Positions 7,651 to 15,288 are shown, numbered from the stretch's first letter. The stretch: 20,551 nucleotides of DNA from JAVBSX01 sp031549565 (GCA_031549565.1 JAVBPO010000053.1:1-20551); one strand, 5' to 3'. Numbers and translations are program-made. The notes: generated from the letters alone by a model not told the origin.

Positions 7651-8073
7651 ATGCCGCAAAGACGCCCCGCCCGCGAAGAACTCAGGGACGACGAAGTCCT
7701 TTGCACTTATTGCAACGCGAAATGTTGCCGTTATTTCGCCTTGCCGATCGATAAACCGGACTCCTGGAAGCAGTTCGACTACATGCGATGGTTTCTTCTG
7801 CACCAGCATGCGAGCGTCTTTGTCGAAAAAGACGACTGGTATCTGCTCGTTCATACGCCGTGCAAAAATCTCCGCGACGACAACTTGTGCGGTATCTACG
7901 AAGAACGACCGAATATTTGCCGCGAATATACGACGAAAAAATGCGAATACGACGACCTCTGGGTTTACGACCAATATTTTGAACTCCCCGAACAGGTCGA
8001 GGAATACGCCGAAGCCGTTCTCGGAATTCGACCCGGGGCCGAATTGAGAACCCAAAAAACCAAAACCCCGTAA
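7651..8073 (+). CDS. YkgJ family cysteine cluster protein
   Basis: This 140-residue soluble protein carries the complete YkgJ-type metal-binding pattern: C18-x2-C21-x3-C25-C26 near the start, then C71, C80 in N-L-C-G-I-Y, C90 in E-R-P-N-I-C-R-E-Y, and C98. The family is thought to bind zinc or iron (Fe-S), and no reaction is established. The first CXXC set also resembles ligands seen in radical or Fe-S maturation proteins, but I would not go further. It ends 14 bases before the enolase-superfamily gene, so the two are probably one transcript. No Shine-Dalgarno sequence is evident before the ATG. Confidence 0.85.
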   Translation: MPQRRPAREELRDDEVLCTYCNAKCCRYFALPIDKPDSWKQFDYMRWFLLHQHASVFVEKDDWYLLVHTPCKNLRDDNLCGIYEERPNICREYTTKKCEYDDLWVYDQYFELPEQVEEYAEAVLGIRPGAELRTQKTKTP

Positions 8074-8087
8074 AACCGACTCAACCC

Positions 8088-9224
8088 ATGAACATCTCCC
8101 AAATCGAAGTTTACCTGGTTCGAATTCCTTTCCGTCAGCCGTTTCGCTTTGCCGACTCATCTCTGACGGAGTTGGAAACCGTGCTGGTCCGGATGGATGA
8201 CGCCGAAGGTCGTTCCGGCTGGGGAGAAGTCTATCCGGGCAATCGCCCCTTCTTGACCGCCGCATGGTCGTCCGGCGTATTTTACGTGATCCGGGACTGC
8301 CTGCTTCCGATTCTCGGTGAAAAAATCGCGATCGATTCCGGCGAACATCTCCAGGAGCAGCTTGAAAGCATTCGGGGCAACCGGCACGCCAAGGGAGCGC
8401 TCGACCTCGCCTATTGGGATCTGTACGCCAAACGAATCGGCAAACCGCTCTACGAAGCGATCGGCGGGACACGCAAGGAAATCGAACTCGGTCTGGTTTT
8501 CGACCGGTACGAAGACATCAATCCGTTCATGGACGATTTGAGACGTGCGGTGTCCGAAGGGTATAAACGGATTTCGCTCAAAATTCGACCCGGTTGGGAC
8601 TTGCAGGTTCTCCGAATCGTCCGGGGCGAGCTTCCGACCGTCATGCTCCAGTGCGACGTCGAAGGGGCGCTGAGCATGGAGCGACATTCGGAAATCCTTT
8701 ACCGGTTCGACGATTTTTTCCCGTCGCTTTTAGAGCAGCCGCTCCCGCAGAGCGAATACGTCGGACACGCGATGTTGCAGGATGGAATGCGAACGAATAT
8801 CGCTCTGGACGAATCCATCACGACGCTGCACCAGGCGCAGATTTCGTTCGACCTGCAATCTGCGAGCACATTCTGCCTGAAGCCGGGCAAAGTCGGCGGG
8901 TTGACCGAAGCGGTTCGCATTCATGACGCCTGTTCCGCCGCGGACATCGTTTGCTATTCCGGCTGCGACTGCGCCACGTCGATCGGATACCGATTTGCCG
9001 CGTCGCTGGCGTCGCTTTCGAGATTCACGCTCCCGGCCGATTACGTGCGCACGGACGAGATTTTGTCCGCCGACCCGGGCGTACCGCTCCTGAGCGAAGC
9101 CGTGGAAGACGAGAACAAAAAACTCCGCCGCGTCTGCAAACTCTGGAGCGAACCTGGCATCGGGTTCGAACCGGACCGCGAAATGATTGAAAAATACACG
9201 GTCATGCGATTCGCGACGAGCTGA
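8088..9224 (+). CDS. menC: Enolase-superfamily enzyme, o-succinylbenzoate synthase / N-acylamino acid racemase type
   Basis: The 378-residue protein has the muconate-lactonizing subgroup layout: an N-terminal capping domain followed by a TIM-barrel. Key positions are readable: S-L-K-I-R-P-G-W-D with catalytic Lys165, metal ligands D190, E216 and D241 (A-L-D-E-S), and the second catalytic Lys265 in L-K-P-G-K-V-G-G. The K-I-x-P-G-W-D signature is typical of MenC proteins and the related N-succinylamino acid racemases. Two oddities are present: the first Lys of the usual KxK is Ser163, and the usual DxN around the first metal ligand reads D-V-E. No other menaquinone genes are nearby, so the substrate is uncertain and the symbol reflects family only. 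The end faces the rhamnosidase gene across a palindromic repeat. Confidence 0.75.
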   Translation: MNISQIEVYLVRIPFRQPFRFADSSLTELETVLVRMDDAEGRSGWGEVYPGNRPFLTAAWSSGVFYVIRDCLLPILGEKIAIDSGEHLQEQLESIRGNRHAKGALDLAYWDLYAKRIGKPLYEAIGGTRKEIELGLVFDRYEDINPFMDDLRRAVSEGYKRISLKIRPGWDLQVLRIVRGELPTVMLQCDVEGALSMERHSEILYRFDDFFPSLLEQPLPQSEYVGHAMLQDGMRTNIALDESITTLHQAQISFDLQSASTFCLKPGKVGGLTEAVRIHDACSAADIVCYSGCDCATSIGYRFAASLASLSRFTLPADYVRTDEILSADPGVPLLSEAVEDENKKLRRVCKLWSEPGIGFEPDREMIEKYTVMRFATS

Positions 9225-9234
9225 CGGAGTCTCC

Positions 9235-9322
9235 AAAGAGCCGCATGCGGAGCTTGCGGAACAGTCGACGGTCAACGCCCACTGTTCCGCAAGTTCCGCT
9301 TCGCTTCACATGCGGCTCTTTA
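9235..9322. repeat. Palindromic repeat family R, copy 1
   Basis: The left arm at 9235-9264 (AAAGAGCCGCATGCGG then AGCTTGCGGAACAG) pairs with the right arm at 9282-9321 (CTGTTCCGCAAG... to GCGGCTCTTTA). The right arm is about ten bases longer than the left because of an extra segment near the stem base. It lies between the converging ends of the menC-like gene and the rhamnosidase gene, so it may also serve as a two-way terminator. Related copies are at 11664-11748 and 16455-16485. Confidence 0.8.
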
Positions 9323-9326
9323 TTTC

Positions 9327-11645
9327 TTATTTCTGTGGGATTTCGATCGTCCAGGTTCCGGGGAGGTATTCGCGGTCCTGCACCGTCGCTTTCGTTCCCG
9401 GCGGAACGGTCAGTTTCATCGTCACGGTTTCCCCGGTTCGATTCAGTTCGACGTCGATGCTCCCGAACTTGGTCGGCGTCGACGATTTGATCCACTTCAG
9501 CGGGCCCAGGTGCGGCGCAACGGTAAACTCCTCGAAAGCGGGCTTGGTCGGACTGACGCCGGTGATGTACTGCGATAAAATCGTCAGTCCGCCGCCGGAC
9601 CAGGCGTGATTCGTCGTTCCGCCGCCGAACCCTTCCGCTCCGATCCCCCAGCCTTCCCACATCGTCGAGTAGTACGGATGCTCGACCATTTTTTTGAACC
9701 GCTCTTTCATCCGGCTCATCGCGTCGTCGTGATACCCCATCTTGCACAGCGCTTCGAGCACGTATTTTTCCATGTAGGGGCTCGCATGCTTCTGTTTCAA
9801 GAGCACTTCCCGGATCGCGGGATAATTTTCTTCTTTCGCCAATCCGGAGATCACGGCCATCGCGTTGGCCCGGTCGTCGGTTTGACCGCCGTATTTCGGA
9901 TCGCGGTATTCCGTTCCGGTCCAGAAGACTTTGTCGAAGTTATCACGGATCGTTTTCATTTGCCCGCGATACAAGTCGGCGTCGTTGCGATATTCATCGC
10001 CGTATCGGGAACCGGTTTCAATCGAGTACTCCGCCGCCGATTGCGCGGCAAGATAATACCAGCAATTCGCGAGAACCCGCAAATCGATGTTGTCGCCCCA
10101 GTCCCCCCAATCCCAGGCGCCGGTGCGGTGCAGGATCAGATGGTCGTCGCCGAATTGCCAAACGTCCAGATACCGCTTAATTCGCGGATAAACATCGACG
10201 ACCGGCGAAAAATCGCCCGTGAAGAAGCACCAGTTTTGAAATCCATACCATCCGATACTCGCGAGCATTTGCATCGGCAGTTCCCGGTCCCAATTCCCGG
10301 ACGGGACCGGGGAATAAATGATACCGTCGGGCCGTTGCCAGCGCATCAGTTCGTACATTCCTTTTTTCGCGAGCGTCGCACTTTTCAAATCGAGGGCGTA
10401 AAACGCTTCGCCCAATTCGTTGACTTCGTCCCCCCACCATTGGGCGCGTTCGCGGTCCGGGCAGTCGAAATAGGTGTCACGCATCGTCACGTAAAGCGTA
10501 CGCACCGATTTTTCCCAAAGCGTGTTGTAAAACGGATCGTCGCATTCGAACGAACCGGCGAATTCCGTATCGAAACCGGTTTCGCGGAATTTCAGTTCGA
10601 GAATCTTGATCCCGGCGGGCATCGTGTAGATCATTTCGTGTCCGTTCATCCAGCCGAGCGATTCGTATTCCTGCACGCCGCCTTGGGTCACGTATTCCGC
10701 GCGGACGTTGTACTCGCTTCCCCCTTCGTAATTGTCGGTCCGCATGTCGATCACGAGCCCTTCCGGCGCGTCGACTTTCAGGTACGGCGTCACTTGCGCG
10801 TTGTACGGCAGTTTGCAGCGGATCGACTTCTCCGTCGAAACCGCGGGAATGTCGTTCGGGTTGAGATAGTTTTTGAGTCCATAATCTTTCCAAAGCGGAA
10901 CCGGACGTTCGTAAAGCTGGTTCCACGGAGCGCACGGAGCTTTGCCGACCGGCTTGACGTTTTTCCACGCCGAATCGTCGAACGCAACCGCGGTCCAATC
11001 GTCCGGGAACGTGAATCGGGCGTCGTATCGGATGTTCGATTCCGGCAACCGGTAATTCGGCTGCGGATCGGCGGTATACATTTCGTACGGTCCGAACTCG
11101 AATTCGCGCCAAGTGGAATCACGTTTGCCGGTCTCGGGATTCTTCGGCGGCATGGAACCGAGATTGGTGTAGATCCAACCTTTCCAACTTGCGCCGGAAA
11201 GCAGTTCCAACCCGTTCGCCTGTAGATCGAACAGCAGTCCCGGCTTGCCGCTGTTTTTGTGCGAGAACCCGTCCTTGCCGAAATACCACATCAAAATCGC
11301 GACGGTGTTCTTCCCTTTTTGCAGCGACGGGGCGAGATCGACGACGTCGAAATACGTATCGTTCGGCGTCGGTCCTCGTTTGAGTTGTCCTTCGAACACG
11401 ATCATCTTGCCGTTGACGTAAAGCCAGTATTTCGAGTCGCAGGAAATCCGGGCGAGCGCTTTATCCGGAACGGCGTCCAGGTCGAACGATTTTCGGAACG
11501 TGAACCAGAGGTTCGCCGGAACCGGTTCGGGCAGGCCGTCGGCGACGACCCACTCCGCTTTGAAATCGGTCGTCGGAGCGTAATGCTCCGCCTGAGCGAA
11601 TTGTGTCGCAAAAAACGCGACGGCAAAAAGGAGAATTTTTTTCAT
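9327..11645 (-). CDS. Exported alpha-L-rhamnosidase, GH78-like
   Basis: The product has 772 residues from the ATG at 11645. It begins with a clear signal peptide (MKKILLFAVAFFATQFAQA), followed by a rhamnosidase-type N-terminal beta-sandwich (S-K-Y-W-L-Y-V-N-G) and an (alpha/alpha)6 catalytic domain. The GH78 signature D-C-P-D-R-E-R-x-x-W-W-G-D at about 394-406 supplies the acidic residues around the general acid. T-M-W-E-G-W before N-H-A-W-S-G-G-G provides the likely base, and a C-terminal beta-domain follows. The family cuts terminal alpha-L-rhamnose from glycans or plant polysaccharides, so a carbohydrate-scavenging role is inferred. Upstream in-frame starts at 11654 and 11675 exist, but the latter lies inside the flanking repeat. 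No transporter or sugar-catabolic genes are adjacent. The gene is bracketed by two R repeats. Confidence 0.85.
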   Translation of the reverse strand: MKKILLFAVAFFATQFAQAEHYAPTTDFKAEWVVADGLPEPVPANLWFTFRKSFDLDAVPDKALARISCDSKYWLYVNGKMIVFEGQLKRGPTPNDTYFDVVDLAPSLQKGKNTVAILMWYFGKDGFSHKNSGKPGLLFDLQANGLELLSGASWKGWIYTNLGSMPPKNPETGKRDSTWREFEFGPYEMYTADPQPNYRLPESNIRYDARFTFPDDWTAVAFDDSAWKNVKPVGKAPCAPWNQLYERPVPLWKDYGLKNYLNPNDIPAVSTEKSIRCKLPYNAQVTPYLKVDAPEGLVIDMRTDNYEGGSEYNVRAEYVTQGGVQEYESLGWMNGHEMIYTMPAGIKILELKFRETGFDTEFAGSFECDDPFYNTLWEKSVRTLYVTMRDTYFDCPDRERAQWWGDEVNELGEAFYALDLKSATLAKKGMYELMRWQRPDGIIYSPVPSGNWDRELPMQMLASIGWYGFQNWCFFTGDFSPVVDVYPRIKRYLDVWQFGDDHLILHRTGAWDWGDWGDNIDLRVLANCWYYLAAQSAAEYSIETGSRYGDEYRNDADLYRGQMKTIRDNFDKVFWTGTEYRDPKYGGQTDDRANAMAVISGLAKEENYPAIREVLLKQKHASPYMEKYVLEALCKMGYHDDAMSRMKERFKKMVEHPYYSTMWEGWGIGAEGFGGGTTNHAWSGGGLTILSQYITGVSPTKPAFEEFTVAPHLGPLKWIKSSTPTKFGSIDVELNRTGETVTMKLTVPPGTKATVQDREYLPGTWTIEIPQK

Positions 11646-11663
11646 ATTATTCATTGTGTTGTT

Positions 11664-11748
11664 AAAGAGCCGCATGCGTAACGAAGTGGGGCTTGCGGAA
11701 CGGGTTGAGGCGTCCCGCTGTTCCGCAAGCTGCGCATGCGGCTCTTTA
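11664..11748. repeat. Palindromic repeat family R, copy 2
   Basis: The left arm at 11664-11703 starts AAAGAGCCGCATGCG, carries an extra AACGAAGTGG segment and reaches GCTTGCGGAAC. The right arm at 11718-11748 is the short form, ending GCATGCGGCTCTTTA. Here the long arm is on the left, the mirror of copy 1. It sits just after the stop of the PilO-like gene and just before the rhamnosidase gene on the minus strand, so it could terminate the upstream operon. Confidence 0.8.
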
Positions 11749-11768
11749 GAGAGAGGGTGATCATGGGT

Positions 11769-12680
11769 TTACCGCGCTTCCGGCGGGAGCGCGTATGCTT
11801 GACTGAGCCGTTCGCCGCTTTCGAGCAGCCAATATTGGCCGTCGCGGTCGAACACGACATAATCGCCGTCCGTCTCGACGAACCGGGCGATGAACGAACC
11901 GACCTTAATCGTTTCGTTAAGTTTCACGACGATCGGTTCCGTCGAGCCGCTCGTCCGGTCGGTCAACCAGAGTTGCGGTTCGCCGTTTTCCACATTGATA
12001 AACGTAATGTAAACGTAATCCGCCCGATCGACTCCCGCCCGGGCGTATTGCAACAAATTGCGATCCGCGACTGCATGGTACGTCGCGAACGGACCCGAAG
12101 CGAGCCGTTTATGCCAACCTTGCGGCAGCTTGTCGGCAAGCGGGTACGCCGCTCCGGTTTGAAGCGGGTAAAGGGCGATTCCTTCGAGCGTCATATCGAC
12201 GTTCATCAATTCCGATTTCTCCACCGGCGTCAACGTGATCGAAACGATCCGGTGCAGATACGGCGCCCAATAAAACTCGAACAAAAATCGAGCGAACCCT
12301 TCCGAGGAAACGCGAGCCCGCAATTGGAAACGGTAATCGTAGCACCACGTCGTTTGGGTCGGGTTGTACGAATCGATGCGAGGTTCTTCCATATCGCAAA
12401 ACGTCGCGACTTCCGAAAGCCAATGCTGGTAAAGCGTGCGAACGGCAACCACCGATTGCGGCAACGAGCGGGTCAAATAGGTCTGATTCGTCTGGACGAA
12501 CTCGCTCATCGTTTGGATTTGTCGCTCCATCTCCGCGTTGGCGGTTTCGTATTCCGCGATTTTTTTGGTCAATTCCTCCCGGGGCGCTTTGTAAAGCGAG
12601 CCGTAAGCCCAGTATCCGCCGTAGACCAGCGCAAAGAGTCCGAAGCCGGCAAAGAAAAGAATTTGGGGCAGATTTTTCAT
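11769..12680 (-). CDS. PilO-like inner-membrane protein with a C-terminal PilP/GspC-like domain
   Basis: The 303-residue protein has a short N-terminal tail and one membrane helix (about 7-27). A coiled coil follows (about 33-65), then a domain with the PilO/GspM pattern: R-V-S-S-E-G-F-A-R-F-L, then L-H-R-I-V-S-I-T-L-T-P. The last 100 residues (from about R-N-L-L-Q-Y) look like a beta-rich PilP/GspC homology-region domain, with G-x-x-I-x-x-F-V and a Y-V-V-F-D-R-D-G strand. This points to a fused alignment-complex part of a type IV pilus or type II secretion machine. No pilM, pilN, pilQ or gsp genes are here. Its ATG overlaps the tyrA stop by four bases (ATGA), so it is translationally coupled to tyrA. 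Assignment is by pattern only. Confidence 0.55.
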   Translation of the reverse strand: MKNLPQILFFAGFGLFALVYGGYWAYGSLYKAPREELTKKIAEYETANAEMERQIQTMSEFVQTNQTYLTRSLPQSVVAVRTLYQHWLSEVATFCDMEEPRIDSYNPTQTTWCYDYRFQLRARVSSEGFARFLFEFYWAPYLHRIVSITLTPVEKSELMNVDMTLEGIALYPLQTGAAYPLADKLPQGWHKRLASGPFATYHAVADRNLLQYARAGVDRADYVYITFINVENGEPQLWLTDRTSGSTEPIVVKLNETIKVGSFIARFVETDGDYVVFDRDGQYWLLESGERLSQAYALPPEAR

Positions 12681-13615
12681 TTTTCCAGGGCGTCGCGTTG
12701 CTTTTTCGAGCGGGTGAGCTGTTTCAAAATTTCAGGTTGGTCGTCTTCTTCCAACAGTCGCCGGAACGATTCGAGACGCTTTTGCATCGTATCGATCGCT
12801 TCGCAAACGGCTTCCTTATTGCTCATAAATACGTCGGTCCAAAGCGCCGGATCGCTCCCCGCCAACCGGGTCGTCGAACGAAAACCGGGCCCGACCATGA
12901 TGTGATCGCCGATTTTCAACATCTGGAGCATGAGCATCGCGAGCAAATGGGGGAAATGACTCGTTCGAGCAAGGATGGAATCATGCTGTTTCGGCGGAAT
13001 CTGGATCACGGAACTGCCGAGCAGATTCCAAAAATGCTCCAGCAGCGTCGTTTCCGCAAGCATCTCTTCGCCCAACGGCGTCAGAACCGTCAACCGCCCG
13101 ACAAACAGGTCGGCTTCGGCGTGCTTGGGACCGCTTTTTTCGCTCCCGGCAATCGGATGTGAGCCGATATACCGAACATGGGAGGGAAGTTGTTTGTCAA
13201 GTTTTCGGGCGATTTTGTATTTCGTGCTCCCGACATCGGTGATGAGCAGCCGCCGTCCTTCGGCGACTTGCGCCGCCTCGAGAATCACATTCGCAACGGC
13301 GCCGACCGGCGTACAGACAAGGAGCAGATCGGTAAAACGTTCTTTAGGCCCGTATTTTCCGGAGCGAATCGGTTTTTCCGAAATCGCGTTTCGTTCGTTT
13401 TGCGAGGGAAGTGAGTCGAGCAACTCGAACGCTTCGGCCAAAGAATTCGCGGAACGATCAATCGCCCCGACGCGCAGCGCTTCCTCCAAACGCTCCGGAT
13501 TCGAGTCGACGCCGATCACGAACTCCGCGAGTTTGCGTTTTTTCACGGCCAAGCCCAGCGATCCGCCGAGCAGCCCGACTCCGACAAGAATGATTTTTGA
13601 AAGAAACGTCCCCAT
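12677..13615 (-). CDS. tyrA: Prephenate/arogenate dehydrogenase family protein
   Basis: TyrA oxidatively decarboxylates prephenate (or arogenate) on the way to tyrosine. From the ATG at 13615 the protein has 312 residues. It starts with the Rossmann motif G12-x-G14-x-x-G17-G18-S19, with Asp37 at the end of the second strand, which suggests NAD rather than NADP. H-P-I-A-G-S-E at 153-159 and S-H-F-P-H at 219-223 are the conserved active-site blocks, and Arg246 and Arg250 probably bind substrate. Residues about 68-93 form a polar insert not usual in the family. An upstream in-frame ATG at 13717 overlaps the holA stop as ATGA and would add 34 residues without recognisable homology; I prefer 13615. 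It lies in the holA-tyrA-pilO-like unit. Confidence 0.85.
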   Translation of the reverse strand: MGTFLSKIILVGVGLLGGSLGLAVKKRKLAEFVIGVDSNPERLEEALRVGAIDRSANSLAEAFELLDSLPSQNERNAISEKPIRSGKYGPKERFTDLLLVCTPVGAVANVILEAAQVAEGRRLLITDVGSTKYKIARKLDKQLPSHVRYIGSHPIAGSEKSGPKHAEADLFVGRLTVLTPLGEEMLAETTLLEHFWNLLGSSVIQIPPKQHDSILARTSHFPHLLAMLMLQMLKIGDHIMVGPGFRSTTRLAGSDPALWTDVFMSNKEAVCEAIDTMQKRLESFRRLLEEDDQPEILKQLTRSKKQRDALEK

Positions 13616-13713
13616 ACCCTCAAATGCAACGACAACCAACCCCGGTACAGATTCTACCTGATTCCGCGAACCGGGACAAGGGATTGAAGTTTTAAGGACG
13701 GGGCGGTTTTGAA

Positions 13714-14760
13714 TCATCTGTTTTTCAACCGCGGATCCGAGAGAATGTAAAGGAGTTTTTCCAGGATCAGCTTCGGATCGATCCGGCTGGCGCCTTTCAG
13801 GTCCCGGTCGGCGTTGAGTAAAAGTTCGCCGAGTTGGGCGCCGCGCCGGCGACCGAGTTGCATCAACTGCCGCTCCGTTTTCGCGAGGAAAAAACCTTTC
13901 ACGCCGACCTGCTGTAACGCGGGACCGACGCCGATCTTTTTGCCCTGTTTTTCCAGACTCAGGATCAGTTGCGTCGCGGCCCCCAGTTTCCGGAGCGTGT
14001 ACGCGATTTGGGCGAGGATGCCGACCGGGTTTTCGCCGGACAGGAACAACCGGTCGAGCTGCCGGATCGCTTCGGCGGTTTTACCTTCCAGGGCGGCATC
14101 GAGCATCTCGAACGTCGTCCGGGTTCGCCAGGTTCCGACCACCGTATCGACCAACGGGGCGTCGACTTTCCCTTTTTCCGGAACCATCAGCGCCAACTTG
14201 GCAAGCTCCTGGTCGATCAGACCGAGTTCGGTTCCGGCCAGGGAGACCAGCAGCTCGGCCGCTTGTTTTTCGAGCGTGATCTTGTGAACTTGCTTTCCCC
14301 AGCGGACGGCCCAGCCGGGAACTTCCTTCTCCGTAAGCGGCGAGCAGTCGATCAGTAAACCGGAAGCGACGACTTTTTTGAACAGTTTCGTCGTCGCCGG
14401 AAAGCCGGACGGCATCAGGAGCAATACGCCGCTTCGGGACGGTTTTTCGCAGTAATCTTCGAGCCGGTCCCGATTTTTCGTGATGAAAGGATCGGCGTCT
14501 TCGACGACAACGAGCCGTTTGCCGCCGCCGAACATCGCGGTTGTCGACACTTCTTCGAGGACGCTGGAAAAGGCTGCGGCCGGACCGTCGAAGCGGGACA
14601 GGGAAAACTCGGCGTCTTCCTGATCGAGCGTCAGGTCCCGAATACGCACATACGCCTGATGCTTCAAGTACGATTCGTCCCCGAAGAGAACGCAAACCGG
14701 CTTCACCGAATGCTGAGCCGGATCCCAAAGATAATCCGTAACGTGGAGTGCTTTAGCCAT
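13714..14760 (-). CDS. holA: DNA polymerase III subunit delta
   Basis: HolA is the delta subunit of the clamp loader and opens the beta sliding clamp. The 348-residue length fits. The sequence shows the typical opening V-C-V-L-F-G-D-E-S-Y-L, the L-V-V-V-E-D-A-D block after the first strand region, the E-L-G-L-I-D-Q-E-L-A-K-L element of the middle domain, and a C-terminal helical collar ending near D-L-K-G-x-x-x-I-D-P-K-L-I-L-E-K-L. I chose ATG 14760 over the GTG two codons earlier, because an extended -10 promoter lies so close that the message should begin at or next to this ATG. It is the first gene of the tyrA and PilO-like unit. Its start region overlaps the tail of a truncated transposase frame. 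Confidence 0.9.
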   Translation of the reverse strand: MAKALHVTDYLWDPAQHSVKPVCVLFGDESYLKHQAYVRIRDLTLDQEDAEFSLSRFDGPAAAFSSVLEEVSTTAMFGGGKRLVVVEDADPFITKNRDRLEDYCEKPSRSGVLLLMPSGFPATTKLFKKVVASGLLIDCSPLTEKEVPGWAVRWGKQVHKITLEKQAAELLVSLAGTELGLIDQELAKLALMVPEKGKVDAPLVDTVVGTWRTRTTFEMLDAALEGKTAEAIRQLDRLFLSGENPVGILAQIAYTLRKLGAATQLILSLEKQGKKIGVGPALQQVGVKGFFLAKTERQLMQLGRRRGAQLGELLLNADRDLKGASRIDPKLILEKLLYILSDPRLKNR

Positions 14761-15079
14761 AGTCACAACAGTATAGCAAAACCCGCGACGAAGGGGTATG
14801 ACTCACACCCGGTTTCATGCTATGGAAAAAACCGATCGTCGATCCGTATTCCGTTTTAATCTCACGAACATAGTCCGCAAGCGAAACCGCCGGATGCAAG
14901 TCAGACAGAATGTGGATGTGGTCCTCCGTGCCATTGATGCGCAATAGCGTCCCGTTTTTGTTTTTGACGATTCCCCAGATGTAACGATACAATTCCTCAC
15001 TTTCGGCCAGCGGAAGAGTCTTGGCTCCATACTTTGTACGGAAGACAATATGATAAAGTATCTGGCGAAAACTGCTCAT
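14753..15079 (-). pseudogene. Truncated IS200/RAYT-like Y1 transposase
   Basis: The first 85 or so of 108 residues match REP-associated/IS200-type tyrosine transposases: S-S-F-R-Q-I-L-Y-H-I-V-F-R-T-K at the start and D-H-I-H-I-L, whose H54-x-H56 is the metal-binding HUH motif. Relatives run to about 150 residues with a catalytic tyrosine in the last third. Here the match stops after K-T-E-Y-G-S and the frame reads through unrelated sequence into the holA start, so the nucleophile region is missing. I call it a broken gene that cannot transpose by itself. A cluster of REP-like palindromes lies directly upstream of its start. Confidence 0.75.
14770..14778 (-). promoter_or_regulatory. Extended -10 promoter of holA
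   Basis: On the minus strand TGC-TATACT is an extended -10 element (TATACT at 14775-14770, TG just upstream). The likely start of transcription is around 14763, only a few bases before the ATG at 14760, so the holA message would be leaderless or nearly so. The -35 region is poor, as expected for an extended -10 promoter. Confidence 0.5.
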
Positions 15080-15095
15080 AAATCTCTTATTCTTA

Positions 15096-15178
15096 GCCCC
15101 GGAGGGGCGTAGCGTCTATAACCCCCGGCGCAAGCCGGGGGACACGCGTCCCCCAAGATCGCCCAGCCCCGAAGGGGC
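15096..15178. repeat. REP-like palindrome cluster beside the transposase remnant
   Basis: Three or four compact palindromes follow each other: GCCCC-GGA-GGGGC (15096-15108), CCCCCGGC-GCAA-GCCGGGGG (15122-15141), an overlapping GGGGGAC-ACGC-GTCCCCC (15137-15154), and GCCCC-GAA-GGGGC (15166-15178). The first and last are near-identical direct copies. Their position, within 20-100 bases upstream of the transposase start, is that expected for sites recognised by a RAYT-type enzyme. No gene is seen in the 209-base gap. Confidence 0.7.
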
Positions 15179-15189
15179 GTGACGCGCAA

Positions 15190-15238
15190 AACGAAAAAAA
15201 CTCCCGGAAAGTGCACACTCTCCGGGAGTTTTTTCGTT
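15190..15238 (-). terminator. Intrinsic terminator of the PEP-CTERM gene
   Basis: AAAAAACTCCCGGA (15195-15208) pairs with TCCGGGAGTTTTTT (15221-15234) around a 12-base loop. The stem is GC-rich and is followed by a T-run on either strand, so it could work in both directions. On the minus strand it lies about 50 bases after the stop of the PEP-CTERM gene. It isolates that gene from the palindrome cluster and the transposase remnant. Confidence 0.85.
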
Positions 15239-15288
15239 AAGCCTACCGTCTCGGCGAGTTCACGCGGAGCACGGGCTAAAAGGGCGGT

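Noticed and set aside
4638..7706. A 1022-codon open frame antisense to the HzsA-related gene.
   Set aside because: The sense strand has a signal peptide, a ribosome binding site and heme motifs; the antisense product has no recognisable domain and reflects codon bias.
9606..11225. A 539-codon plus-strand frame inside the rhamnosidase gene.
   Set aside because: The GH78 signatures are on the minus strand; the plus-strand product is low-information and rich in Arg, Val and Phe.
15096..15178. The repeated palindromes as a CRISPR array.
   Set aside because: There are only two near-identical units of 13 bases with no regular spacers and no cas genes; the REP-like reading fits better.
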